Shown here piece by piece: positions 16,362 to 24,454 of a stretch of 43,500 nucleotides of DNA (positions within the stretch are counted from its first letter, which is position 1; each line of letters opens with the position of its first letter). The position numbers and the translations under genes were made by a program. This DNA is from Oscillospiraceae bacterium (lineage in GTDB: Bacteria > Bacillota > Clostridia > Oscillospirales > Oscillospiraceae). Under the pieces are notes generated by a model. The model was not told where the DNA came from, ran no database searches, and saw only the letters and a program-made list of their open reading frames with translations. The stretch covers positions 1 through 43,500 of the forward strand of contig JAFZSD010000021.1 in assembly GCA_017619535.1 (NCBI GenBank). Direction: 5' to 3'.

Positions 16362-18227
16362 TTACTCCTTGGGCGGATAGAGATCGGCGATGACGGGCTC
16401 GAGGCCGCCGACGAACTCGAGGACGTCCTGGCAGGGAACGCCTTCAGGATTGAAACCGATCGCGTTGTAGAGGTTCTCGACGAGACGCTCGTTGTCGAGA
16501 GAGATGCCCGCAAGCTGGCCGGCTCTCATCGGGGGATTGCCGATCATACGGTCGGTGACGGTGAAATCTTTGCGGCGCAGGCCCTCGCGGAGGTTGAACG
16601 CCCAGCGCATGATGAATGCGCGCATGCCGAACAGTCTCAGCGTATATTTATCGAAATCGATGCCGGTGACGTACTTCATGCCCTCGAAAATGGCTCCGGG
16701 CGGGAAGAGACGGGGGGAGAAGATGCAGAGTCCGGAGGCGTTGATGTATTCGCAGGTGCATATCTCCACGAGATCGGCGTAACCGGTGACGCGGTAGTCA
16801 TATTTCTGCTCCCAGGTCATACGGTCGTTGGCCTTCGCGAGACCGCCCTTGACGTGGCGTCCGGGAGTCGGGTCCACCTGATAGGTGCGGATGTATCCGG
16901 GAGCGCGGCGCGGGTCGTGCTGAGCGATCTCTATGCCGCTGGCCACGAACAGGAACTCCTTGCCGGCGTTCCAGTAATCAGCCGCGTACTGCGAGCCCTG
17001 GGTGAGGATCTTGCCGCAGCCCTCGCCGCTCACGATCTTTTCCGTGAGCGCGACCGCGGCGGCTCCGTCTCCCCAGAAGGGCTCGATGCCGTCGAGCTGT
17101 TCCTTGGTGATGGCGCCCTCGTTGAAAGCCTCGAACGCCCAGCCCAGCGTTCCGCCGGTGCTGATGGTGTCCGTGCCGTATTCGTTGCAGAGGTGGTTGC
17201 ATTTGATGAGGACGACGGGGTCCGTGTTCATGATGGCGGAACCGAACCAGCCGACGCTCTCGTACTCGGGACGGGCGGCGTTCTTGACGGGGAAACGCTC
17301 GTCCTCGGTGGTGTCCATGAAAGCTCCGCAGCCGATGGGGCAGGAGGAGCAGCGGTACGACTTGACCTTGTACTTCTCGTTGAGCATGGGCGCCGCGAGA
17401 GGCTCGAAGTCCTCGGGGGTCTTGTCGGTCTCGCAGAGCGCGACGGAGAAGTTCTTTACCGCGGCGTCGCCGCTGAGGAGGGACGGCATGAAGCCGCCCG
17501 TGGTGCCGAATGTGCGCATGCCCTGGAGCATGGGCGCCTGCTTGAGGGATTCGGAGATGGCCTTGCTGAGCTTGGCCATGCCGGCCTTGTCGGCCAGTTC
17601 GAACGTCTGGTTGCCGCGGCATACGACGGCCTTGAGCTTCTTGGAGCCCATGACCGCGCCGGTTCCGCCGCGGCCCGCGGCCCTGTGCCCGTCGTTCATG
17701 ACGGCGGCCATATTGGAAAGGTTCTCACCGGCGGGGCCGATGAAAGCGTAGCTTATCTTGTTGTCCTCGAGGTCGGTGAACAGCGCGTTCTCAAGCTCCG
17801 TGGCCTGCATGCCCCAGTACTTGGTGGCGTCCCGGAGTTCCGCCTTGCCGTCGTCGACGAAGAGATAGACGGGCTTCGGGGAAATGCCCCTGACGAAGAT
17901 GCCGTCATATCCGGACTTCTTGATCGCGGGCCCGAAGAAACCGCCGGAGTTCGCGTCGTTCCAGCCGTTGTAGACCGGCGACTTCGAAACGACGGTGTAG
18001 CGTCCGCCGCAGAAAAAGTTCGATCCGTCGAAGGGCGTGGCCACGAATCCGACCATACTGTCCTCGCCGAATACGTCGGCGTGCGCCGGCATGTATTCAT
18101 AGAGGATCCTGGCTCCGAGCGCGGGGCCTCCGAGGAAATCTCTGTACCACTCTTCGGGGATGACCTTGTCTTCGAACTCGCCGGTCGAGAGGTCTACGAA
18201 GAGCATCTTGCCCATGAAACCGTACAT
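16362..18227 (-). CDS. aor: Aldehyde ferredoxin oxidoreductase, tungsten-type
   Basis: Oxidises aldehydes to carboxylic acids (or the reverse) with ferredoxin, using a bis-pterin tungsten centre and one 4Fe-4S cluster. The cluster ligands are C293, C296 and C300 (C-S-S-C-P-I-G-C) and probably C501 (S-G-L-C-I-F-S), close to the spacing 288, 291, 295, 494 of the Pyrococcus enzyme. The pterin-binding N-terminal domain shows F-L-G-G-P-A-L-G-A-R and the R-G-G-T-G-A-V-M-G-S-K-K-L-K block; Y-G-T-D-T-I-S-T-G-G follows. Length 621 is typical. The start is an ATG with AAAGGAG upstream, and a TGGACA/TATAAT promoter lies 52-81 bases before it. It heads an operon with the carrier and adenylyltransferase genes. 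Substrate range is not predictable from sequence. Confidence 0.93.
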   Translation of the reverse strand: MYGFMGKMLFVDLSTGEFEDKVIPEEWYRDFLGGPALGARILYEYMPAHADVFGEDSMVGFVATPFDGSNFFCGGRYTVVSKSPVYNGWNDANSGGFFGPAIKKSGYDGIFVRGISPKPVYLFVDDGKAELRDATKYWGMQATELENALFTDLEDNKISYAFIGPAGENLSNMAAVMNDGHRAAGRGGTGAVMGSKKLKAVVCRGNQTFELADKAGMAKLSKAISESLKQAPMLQGMRTFGTTGGFMPSLLSGDAAVKNFSVALCETDKTPEDFEPLAAPMLNEKYKVKSYRCSSCPIGCGAFMDTTEDERFPVKNAARPEYESVGWFGSAIMNTDPVVLIKCNHLCNEYGTDTISTGGTLGWAFEAFNEGAITKEQLDGIEPFWGDGAAAVALTEKIVSGEGCGKILTQGSQYAADYWNAGKEFLFVASGIEIAQHDPRRAPGYIRTYQVDPTPGRHVKGGLAKANDRMTWEQKYDYRVTGYADLVEICTCEYINASGLCIFSPRLFPPGAIFEGMKYVTGIDFDKYTLRLFGMRAFIMRWAFNLREGLRRKDFTVTDRMIGNPPMRAGQLAGISLDNERLVENLYNAIGFNPEGVPCQDVLEFVGGLEPVIADLYPPKE

Positions 18228-18278
18228 AATAATTTCTCCTTTGCAAATAGCATGTTATTCGTCCGTAACATATCAGAT

Positions 18279-18308
18279 ATTATAGCACGGAGAGTATGCA
18301 AATGTCCA
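18279..18308 (-). promoter_or_regulatory. Promoter of the AOR operon
   Basis: TGGACA (18303-18308), 18-base spacer, TATAAT (18279-18284) on the minus strand. Confidence 0.72.
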
Positions 18309-18370
18309 GTTGTGAACCCTAAAAATTGTATCGGAAACAAACGGAAGCGAATTGTTTTGTTGCGCAGAGA

Positions 18371-18889
18371 TCATTTGGCTGCGCCGAGCTCATCGAGAGC
18401 GGCGCGGTAGGCGGCTTCCGTCCGGGCGTCGAAGCACACGAACGTGACGTCTCTTACGGACCGGCATTCTCCGAGCCCGCCGGCAACGGCGGATACGGCG
18501 ACCGCCGCGGCCCGGTCCAGGGGATAACCGTAGACCCCGGTGGAGATGGACGGGAAGGCGACGCTCACGCAGCCGTTCTCGTCGGCAAGACGCAGGCTGT
18601 TCCGGTAGCTGTTCTCGAGAAGCCGGGCCTCGCCGCGGTCCCCGCCGCGCCATATGGGGCCGGGGGTGTGGATGACGTACTTCGCGGGGAGCCGGAATCC
18701 CGGGGTGATCTTTGCCTCGCCGGTCCTGCAGCCGCCAAGGGTGCGGCAGTAAGCGAGCAGTTCGGGCCCTGCGGCGCGGTGTATGGCCCCGTCCACGCCG
18801 CCTCCGCCGAGAAGGGACGTGTTCGCCGCGTTCACGATCGCGTCTGCGGAGACCTTCGTAATGTCGCCCAGAATAACGTTTATCGCCAT
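18371..18889 (-). CDS. Macro-domain protein (ADP-ribose binding or hydrolysing)
   Basis: A 172-residue stand-alone macro domain of the YmdB/MacroD type. The ATG at 18889 follows AAGGAGGAG, whereas the open frame upstream lacks a supported start. Signature blocks are present in order: [37 protein letters not shown] and [10 protein letters not shown]. The Asn and Asp positions used by deacylases of O-acetyl-ADP-ribose and mono-ADP-ribose are kept, so enzymatic activity is plausible. It is monocistronic with its own promoter. Confidence 0.93.
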   Translation of the reverse strand: MAINVILGDITKVSADAIVNAANTSLLGGGGVDGAIHRAAGPELLAYCRTLGGCRTGEAKITPGFRLPAKYVIHTPGPIWRGGDRGEARLLENSYRNSLRLADENGCVSVAFPSISTGVYGYPLDRAAAVAVSAVAGGLGECRSVRDVTFVCFDARTEAAYRAALDELGAAK

Positions 18890-18925
18890 GGAAATCTCCT
18901 CCTTGCGGTACGTTTTAACGACTAT

Positions 18926-18954
18926 ATTAAAGCAGAATCCGGCCGAAACATCAA
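18926..18954 (-). promoter_or_regulatory. Promoter of the macro-domain gene
   Basis: TTGATG (18949-18954), 17 bases, TTTAAT (18926-18931) on the minus strand. Confidence 0.6.
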
Positions 18955-19023
18955 CATCTGTCACGGCGTGTCCGGCGATTGCTGAAACAGCGGATACAAT
19001 TGGTAACAATGTGATAAGAATTG

Positions 19024-19052
19024 TTGTATATTCCGGGACGCCGTGGTAGAAT
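19024..19052 (+). promoter_or_regulatory. Promoter of the NCS2 permease gene
   Basis: TTGTAT (19024-19029), 17 bases, TAGAAT (19047-19052). It would give a leader of about 125 bases that contains several hairpins. Confidence 0.55.
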
Positions 19053-19106
19053 AGCCACGTAAACGGGCAGTAAGCCCCCCCTCCGCGGATTCCGCCGCGG
19101 GCGGCA

Positions 19107-19159
19107 GAGATCCATATCCATTCAATATGACAGGGAAGCATCATGACCCTGTCGATCTC
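19107..19159 (+). promoter_or_regulatory. Three-way-junction RNA in the nucleobase permease leader
   Basis: The outer stem GAGATC/GATCTC (19107-19112 with 19154-19159) encloses two hairpins: CATAT/ATATG (19113-19117 with 19125-19129, 7-base loop) and ACAGGG/CCCTGT (19130-19135 with 19147-19152, 11-base loop). Only one base in the junction is unpaired. It ends a few bases before AAAGGG. The purine riboswitch core sequences (TTTCTACC, CCGTAAA) are absent. It is preceded by two more hairpins, GGGC/GCCC and CCGCGG/CCGCGG. Confidence 0.55.
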
Positions 19160-19185
19160 ATTTTGAAAGGGTGGCAGACAGACAT

Positions 19186-20601
19186 ATGTTCAAGTTGAAA
19201 GAAAACGGGACGAAAGTCCGGACCGAGATAGTCGCCGGACTGACCACGTTCATGACGATGGCGTACATCATCGCCCTGAACCCCAACCTGCTGACCGGCT
19301 TCGGCGCAGAGGGAAAAGAGCTCTGGAACGGCGTGTTCCTGGCTACCTGCATCGCCTCAGCCATCGGTACTCTCTGCATGGCATTCCTGGCAAACAAGCC
19401 CTTCGCGATGGCTCCGGGCATGGGCCTCAACAGCTTCTTCGCCGTGGTCGTCGCAAACATCGTCGCCATGACGGGAATGACTTATCTCCAGTCCTTCCAG
19501 TCCGCTCTGGTGATAATCCTCGTCGAAGGTCTCGTGTTCATCATCCTCTCCGTCTTCAACATCCGCGAGAAGATAGTTGAAGCGATCCCGCTCGGCGTCC
19601 GCCTGGGCATCGGGCCGGCCATCGGTCTCATGCTCATGAACATCGGCTTCGGCTCCAACGTGGGCGTATACTCCGAGACAGGTGGCCCCTTCTACGTGAT
19701 GCGCGACTTCTTCGGCGCCCTGACGGCCACCTACGCTAAGACCCAGATGGGCTCCGGCTACGGCGTTATGATCCTCACGGTCGTAACCATGTTCATCGGC
19801 CTGTTCGTAATAGTCGCCCTGGACCGCAAAAACGTCAAGGGCGCGGTGCTGATAGGCATGATCGTCGCTTCCATCATCTACTGGGCGGCCGAGGCGATCT
19901 TCCTGCACACCAACCCCTTCGAGAGCCTCAAGACGGCCTCTTTCCTGCCGCCGTTCACCGACATGGCGAACACCACGCTCTTCAAGCTTGATTTCGCCGG
20001 CTTCGCCCAGATAGGCTGGTTCACGGTCGTGACCATCGTCATCACGTTCTGCATCATCGACATGTTCGATACCATCGGCACCCTGGTCGGCACCGCCGAC
20101 CGCGCCGGCATGCTGGATGAACAGGGCAACATGCCCCAGATGAAACAGGCTCTCCTCTCCGACGCTATCGGCACCGTTGCCGGCTCCCTCACCGGTACTT
20201 CCACCGTCACCACCTTCGTAGAGTCCGCTTCCGGCGTCGAGGCCGGCGGCCGCACGGGACTCACCGCCGTCACCACGGCGATCATGTTCCTGCTCTGCAT
20301 GTTCATCGCCCCCATCGCGGCGATCATCCCCGCGGCGGCGACTTCCGCTGCGCTCATCTACGTCGGTATACTGATGCTCATGAACCTGAAGAAGATAGAC
20401 TTTGCGGATATCTCCCAGATGCTTCCGGTAGCGGTCATGCTCCTTGCGATGCCCGTCTCTGGCTCCATCGGACACGGCATCGGCCTTGCGCTCATCTGCT
20501 ACACCGTCATCAAGCTCCTGACCGGCAAGGCAAAGGACGTTTCGGTCCTCACCTACATCCTGAGCATCATCTTCCTGGTCAAGTTCTTCCTGGCTGCGTA
20601 A
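19186..20601 (+). CDS. NCS2-family nucleobase permease (AzgA/PbuG type)
   Basis: Proton-coupled purine base permease with about 12-14 membrane segments, 471 residues. The ATG at 19186 is preferred over the GTG at 19171 because the latter sits on the AAAGGG site. Family marks: the start [26 protein letters not shown], then [13 protein letters not shown], then [11 protein letters not shown] and [22 protein letters not shown]. These match the hypoxanthine/guanine/adenine branch rather than the xanthine/uracil branch. It adjoins a nucleoside ABC importer transcribed towards it, which fits purine salvage. Confidence 0.93.
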   Translation: MFKLKENGTKVRTEIVAGLTTFMTMAYIIALNPNLLTGFGAEGKELWNGVFLATCIASAIGTLCMAFLANKPFAMAPGMGLNSFFAVVVANIVAMTGMTYLQSFQSALVIILVEGLVFIILSVFNIREKIVEAIPLGVRLGIGPAIGLMLMNIGFGSNVGVYSETGGPFYVMRDFFGALTATYAKTQMGSGYGVMILTVVTMFIGLFVIVALDRKNVKGAVLIGMIVASIIYWAAEAIFLHTNPFESLKTASFLPPFTDMANTTLFKLDFAGFAQIGWFTVVTIVITFCIIDMFDTIGTLVGTADRAGMLDEQGNMPQMKQALLSDAIGTVAGSLTGTSTVTTFVESASGVEAGGRTGLTAVTTAIMFLLCMFIAPIAAIIPAAATSAALIYVGILMLMNLKKIDFADISQMLPVAVMLLAMPVSGSIGHGIGLALICYTVIKLLTGKAKDVSVLTYILSIIFLVKFFLAA

Positions 20602-20631
20602 GATCAGGAATTCTAAACTCACAGCAATACG

Positions 20632-20665
20632 AAACGCGGAGCGTTCGTCTGAACGCTCCGCGTTT
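20632..20665 (+). terminator. Terminator of the NCS2 permease gene
   Basis: A perfect 15-bp stem (20632-20646 with 20651-20665) with loop GTCT, running into TTTTACT on the plus strand. It also separates the convergent ABC operon. Confidence 0.9.
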
Positions 20666-20688
20666 TACTATGCTTTTTAAAGGCCGCG

Positions 20689-21666
20689 TCAGCGGTCCTC
20701 GCGGAAATAGGAGAGGCCGAGACTCTCGGGCGGCTGGTTCTCCTTTTTCTTGCGGAGACTGGTGAAGACGAGCACAGCCACGGTCACGACGTACGGGAGG
20801 ATCTTGTAGATCTCGCTGGGTATCGGGAGATGCACGCGGAGGTACATGATTATCAGGGCGCCGAACAGGGCGGAGCCCCATATCGTGTTGAGAGGCCTCC
20901 ACAGGCAGAATATGACGAGCGCCACGGCGAGCCAGCCCTCGCCGGAGAGGCCTTCGTGGTTCCACACGCAGCCGGCGATGGTCATTATGTAAACCATTCC
21001 GCCGATGGCGGATATCCCGCCGCCGATGACGGTTGCGAGGTACTTGTATTTTATGACGTTTATGCCGGCGGCGTCGGCGGTGGCGGGGGATTCGCCGGTG
21101 GCCCGCAGGTTGAGGCCGTAGCGTGTGCGGTTTATATAGAACGCCATCAAAACGGCCAGGATGACTCCGAGGTAGACGAAGACGTTGTGCCCGAAGATGA
21201 GTTTGCCCACGACGGGGATATCCTGCAGGAAACGGGGGAAGGGCGACGCCTGGAAGAAGTTCTTGAGCTCGTTGCTGACAGCGACGTAACCGCCTTCAAC
21301 GTTCCTCATGTATTCGCCGACGAACTGGCCGATGCCGGTGCCGAAGATGGCCAGGGCAAGGCCGGTGACGTTCTGGTTGGCCCTCAGGGTGATCGTTATG
21401 AAACTGTATATGAGAGCCCCTATAGCTCCCGCCAGGAAGGAGCAGGCTATCGCTATGAGGACGGCCAGTATGCCGCTGCCGCCGCCCGTGAGCTTCTCGT
21501 AATAGAATGCTCCGGCAAGTCCGAAAGCGCCGCCCATGTACATCATGCCCTCGACGCCGAGGTTGAGGTTGCCGGACTTCTCTGTCAGAGACTCTCCCAT
21601 GGTGCCGAACATGAGCGGAGTGCCGTTCAGTATGGCGTTGAAGACGAGATTGATGACGCCCATCAT
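20689..21666 (-). CDS. Nucleoside-type ABC transporter permease (second permease, NupC/YufQ-like)
   Basis: A 325-residue permease of the ribose/BMP-associated ABC class with about 8-10 hydrophobic segments. Typical marks are an N-terminal N-G-T-P-L-M-F-G-T-M-G-E-S-L-T-E-K-S-G-N-L-N-L-G-V-E-G-M-M block (close to the consensus for these permeases) and N-L-R-A-T-G-E-S-P-A-T-A-D-A-A-G-I-N coupling loop. Its start overlaps the preceding permease stop by 4 bases. With that permease, the ATPase and the BMP lipoprotein it forms a complete importer, by family most likely for nucleosides. Confidence 0.92.
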   Translation of the reverse strand: MMGVINLVFNAILNGTPLMFGTMGESLTEKSGNLNLGVEGMMYMGGAFGLAGAFYYEKLTGGGSGILAVLIAIACSFLAGAIGALIYSFITITLRANQNVTGLALAIFGTGIGQFVGEYMRNVEGGYVAVSNELKNFFQASPFPRFLQDIPVVGKLIFGHNVFVYLGVILAVLMAFYINRTRYGLNLRATGESPATADAAGINVIKYKYLATVIGGGISAIGGMVYIMTIAGCVWNHEGLSGEGWLAVALVIFCLWRPLNTIWGSALFGALIIMYLRVHLPIPSEIYKILPYVVTVAVLVFTSLRKKKENQPPESLGLSYFREDR

Positions 21667-22754
21667 TCGGACACCGCCTCCTTTCCGCTGTCATGACGGA
21701 ACACCAGCCTGTAGTTGATGAAGAACTCGCTGGCCAGCATGCAGAAGAGGAATATGCCGGTTATGATATCGGAGATAGAGGCCGGTACGTTCATGACCGT
21801 CTGGAGAGTGCTCGCTCCTTTGTCCAAGATGGCGAGCAGGAAGGATATGGCGATCATCGCGAAGGGATTTAGCTGGGCCAGCCAGGCGACGGTGATGGCG
21901 GTGAAGCCGACGCCGTCGGCCACGCTGTAATACAGCGTCATGTTGGCGCCCGACGCGACCATGTAGCCGACGAGACCGGAGATCGCTCCTGACAGGAGCA
22001 TTGTGCGGATGGTGATCCTGGCGACGCTCATGCCGGCGTACCGCGCAGTATTCTCGCTCTCGCCCACGACCGCTATCTCATAGCCGTGCTTGGAATAGCG
22101 CATGTAGACGTAGATGAATATCGTCAGAATGAGCACTATGATCCAGCCGCAGTGTATGCCGAAGACTTTGGGGAGCACGGCGGAGGACGCGAAGTTCGGG
22201 ATGATCTGGCTGCCGGGCTTGCCTTCCCAAGGACCGCCCTGAAGCCATTTGACAAGGCCTATGACGATGTAGTTCATCATCAGGGTGAAAAGGGTCTCGT
22301 TGGTGCCCCATCTGGCCTTGAAGAAGGCCGGGATGAACGCCCAGAAGGCGCCGCAGACCGCGCCGGCAAGGCCCATGACTATGAGGAGCACCGGAGAGGG
22401 GAGCTTGTCGTAATAGTTGAGGGCGAAGAAAGTCGCGCCGATGGCGCCCGCCGTGATCTGGCCCTCCGCGCCTATGTTCCAGAACCTCATCTTGAAGCAG
22501 GGGGCGATGGCGAGGGCGGTGCCGAGCAGGGGGACGGCGATCTTGACGGTCTGCCTTATGGCGACTTTCTTGCCCAGAGACCCGGTAATGATCGCGCCGT
22601 ATGCGGAAACGGGGTCGTCGCCCAGAAGCAGGAATATGAGTCCTCCGATCAGTATGGCGACCACGAAGGAAGCAAGGCGTATCGTCCACGCTCGGGCGGG
22701 GGAAAGGGAGGTGCGCTTCGCGAGGTGGAACAGTGGCGCTCTCTGATTATGCAT
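21663..22754 (-). CDS. Nucleoside-type ABC transporter permease (first permease, NupB/YufP-like)
   Basis: A 363-residue permease partner. The sequence opens with a basic stretch and a helix, then D-P-V-S-A-Y-G-A-I-I-T-G-S-L-G, the family block F-W-N-I-G-A-E-G-Q-I-T-A-G-A, and the coupling loop V-G-E-S-E-N-T-A-R-Y-A-G-M-S. It overlaps the ATPase gene by 8 bases and the second permease by 4, so the three are translationally coupled. Confidence 0.92.
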   Translation of the reverse strand: MHNQRAPLFHLAKRTSLSPARAWTIRLASFVVAILIGGLIFLLLGDDPVSAYGAIITGSLGKKVAIRQTVKIAVPLLGTALAIAPCFKMRFWNIGAEGQITAGAIGATFFALNYYDKLPSPVLLIVMGLAGAVCGAFWAFIPAFFKARWGTNETLFTLMMNYIVIGLVKWLQGGPWEGKPGSQIIPNFASSAVLPKVFGIHCGWIIVLILTIFIYVYMRYSKHGYEIAVVGESENTARYAGMSVARITIRTMLLSGAISGLVGYMVASGANMTLYYSVADGVGFTAITVAWLAQLNPFAMIAISFLLAILDKGASTLQTVMNVPASISDIITGIFLFCMLASEFFINYRLVFRHDSGKEAVSE

Positions 22755-24288
22755 CCGCGTTTCCCCCCTTGCCGCTTAGTCTGGTCATCATGAGGCCGAT
22801 CTGCTCCTTGTCGGCCGTGCGGGCGTCGACGATGCCGGAGACTTTGCCGTCATACAGCACCAGTATCCTGTCGCACAGTTCGAGCAGAACGTCGAGATCC
22901 TCGCCTACGAAGATGACGGCTACGCCTTTCATCTTCTGGGAGGTCAGAAGATTGTAGATGGTGTACGAGGTGTTTATATCCAGCCCGCGCACGGCGTAGG
23001 CGGTCATCAGCACGGAAGGGGAGGACGCGATCTCGCGGCCTACGAGGACCTTCTGCACGTTGCCTCCCGAGAGCCGGCGCACGGGATACCGTACGCTGGG
23101 GGTCATTACCTCCAGCTCTTCTTTTATCCGCTGAGCGAGTTCGCTGGGCTCCTTGGCATGGATGAATACTCCCTTGTCCCGCCTCCAGGAGCGCAGCAGC
23201 ATGTTGCCTGTCATGCCCATCCCTCCGACGAGCCCCATCCCGAGCCTGTCCTCGGGGACGAAGGCAAGGGAGACCCCGAGGTTGCTGATCTGTTTCGGCG
23301 TCTTGCCGACGAGTTCGGAGGGAGGAGCGTCTTCCGGCGTGTACAGGATGGAGCCGGACTTTACGGGCTGAAGGCCCGCCACCGCTTCGAGGAGCTCCTT
23401 CTGACCGGAGCCGGCTATGCCGGCGATGCCGAGTATCTCGCCGCCCATGGCGGTGAAAGTGACGTTGTCCAGCTTTGTGATGCCTTCGGAATCCACCACG
23501 GTGAGGCCTTTGATCACCAGCCGTTCCGCAGGATCGACGGGGTCGGGCCGCTCGATGTTCAGGGATATGGGACGTCCGACCATCATGTTGGTCATCTCCT
23601 GGGGGTTCGTGTCCCTGACCATCATCTCGCCTGCGAATTCGCCCCTTCTGAGAACGGCGACCCGGTCCGCAAGTTCCATGACCTCATGGAGCTTGTGGGT
23701 GATGATGACTATCGCCTTGCCGTCGGCCTTCATGGCCCGGAGCACGTCGAACAGCTTCTCCGTCTCCTGGGGGGTAAGGACTGCCGTGGGCTCGTCCAGA
23801 ATAAGGATGTCCGCGCCCCGGTAGAGGACCTTTACGATCTCGAGGGTCTGCTTCTCCGAAACGGACATGTCGTAGACTTTCTTTTCCGGAGATACCGAAA
23901 AGCTGTAGCGCTCGCATATCTCTTTGATCCGTCTCCCGACTTCCTTTATATCCAGGACGGCCGGACCGTCGAGGCCCAGCACGACGTTCTCAGCCGCGGA
24001 AAGGACGCTGACCAGCTTGAAGTGCTGGTGTATCATGCCGATGCCGCAGTCGAAGGCGTCCTTCGGGGAGGTGATCCGGACTTCCTCGCCGTTCACGAAG
24101 ATCTGTCCGGAATCCGGGTAGTATATGCCCGCCAGCATATTCATCAGGGTCGTTTTGCCGGAACCGTTCTCGCCGAGCAGAGAAAGTATCTCGCCTCTGC
24201 GTATGCTGAGGCTCACGTTGCTGTTCGCGGCGACAGGGCCGAAATTCTTCGTTATGTTCCGCATCTCGACCGCGCAGTTTTCCTGCAA
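22747..24288 (-). CDS. Nucleoside-type ABC transporter ATPase, two fused ABC domains (NupA/YufO-like)
   Basis: A 513-residue double ATPase that energises the two permeases. Domain 1 has Walker A G-E-N-G-S-G-K-T, Q-loop M-I-H-Q-H-F, a divergent signature V-S-E-K-Q-T and Walker B L-I-L-D-E-P-T. Domain 2 has the degenerate Walker A G-I-A-G-S-G-Q-K usual for this class, signature L-S-G-G-N-V-Q-K and a Walker B reading M-T-A-Y-A-V-R-G-L-D, where the D-E-P is lost. The start is a TTG at 24288 with AAAGGAG ten bases upstream; a nearby ATG pair is in another frame. Only the first domain appears fully equipped for hydrolysis. Confidence 0.92.
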   Translation of the reverse strand: MQENCAVEMRNITKNFGPVAANSNVSLSIRRGEILSLLGENGSGKTTLMNMLAGIYYPDSGQIFVNGEEVRITSPKDAFDCGIGMIHQHFKLVSVLSAAENVVLGLDGPAVLDIKEVGRRIKEICERYSFSVSPEKKVYDMSVSEKQTLEIVKVLYRGADILILDEPTAVLTPQETEKLFDVLRAMKADGKAIVIITHKLHEVMELADRVAVLRRGEFAGEMMVRDTNPQEMTNMMVGRPISLNIERPDPVDPAERLVIKGLTVVDSEGITKLDNVTFTAMGGEILGIAGIAGSGQKELLEAVAGLQPVKSGSILYTPEDAPPSELVGKTPKQISNLGVSLAFVPEDRLGMGLVGGMGMTGNMLLRSWRRDKGVFIHAKEPSELAQRIKEELEVMTPSVRYPVRRLSGGNVQKVLVGREIASSPSVLMTAYAVRGLDINTSYTIYNLLTSQKMKGVAVIFVGEDLDVLLELCDRILVLYDGKVSGIVDARTADKEQIGLMMTRLSGKGGNADA

Positions 24289-24336
24289 GAGACATCATCT
24301 CCTTTCTCCGCGGCCTCGGGAGGCCGGGGGATATCT

Positions 24337-24393
24337 GGCCGTACGTTCACAGGAGCGTCCGCCCGTGCCGGGCGCTGCTGTCAGGGTACGGCC
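24337..24393 (-). promoter_or_regulatory. Structured intercistronic RNA between the BMP lipoprotein and ATPase genes
   Basis: Arms GGCCGTAC (24337-24344) and GTACGGCC (24386-24393) enclose a GC-rich inner stem (GCGCCCG with CGGGCG type pairing). It lies just downstream of a terminator-like hairpin and upstream of the ATPase ribosome binding site. The role is unknown; processing or differential expression is the likely reason. Confidence 0.45.
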
Positions 24394-24404
24394 TTTTGAT
24401 TAGT

Positions 24405-24435
24405 CATGGGAGCCGCCCGGAAGGCGGCTCCCATG
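24405..24435 (-). terminator. Hairpin after the BMP lipoprotein gene (leaky terminator)
   Basis: A perfect 13-bp stem (24405-24417 with 24423-24435) lies 20 bases after the stop on the minus strand, followed by ACTAATCAAAA rather than a T run. It would raise binding-protein output over membrane components. Confidence 0.65.
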
Positions 24436-24454
24436 TAAGATCTGCCTGAAGAGA

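Noticed and set aside
16329..18410. Long open frames on the strand opposite real genes (here 693 codons; also 4654-6669 and 35116-37656)
   Set aside because: They mirror the aor, oppD and GRE genes exactly, have no ribosome binding sites and give low-complexity proteins rich in Arg, Glu, Asp, Val and Gly. They arise from strong codon bias in GC-rich DNA.
19050..19185. Guanine/adenine riboswitch ahead of the NCS2 permease
   Set aside because: The conserved junction and loop bases of the purine class are missing, although a three-way junction exists.
22747..24288. Second ABC domain judged a pseudogene because of its degenerate Walker motifs
   Set aside because: Loss of consensus in the second domain is normal for ribose- and nucleoside-type double ATPases, and the frame is intact.
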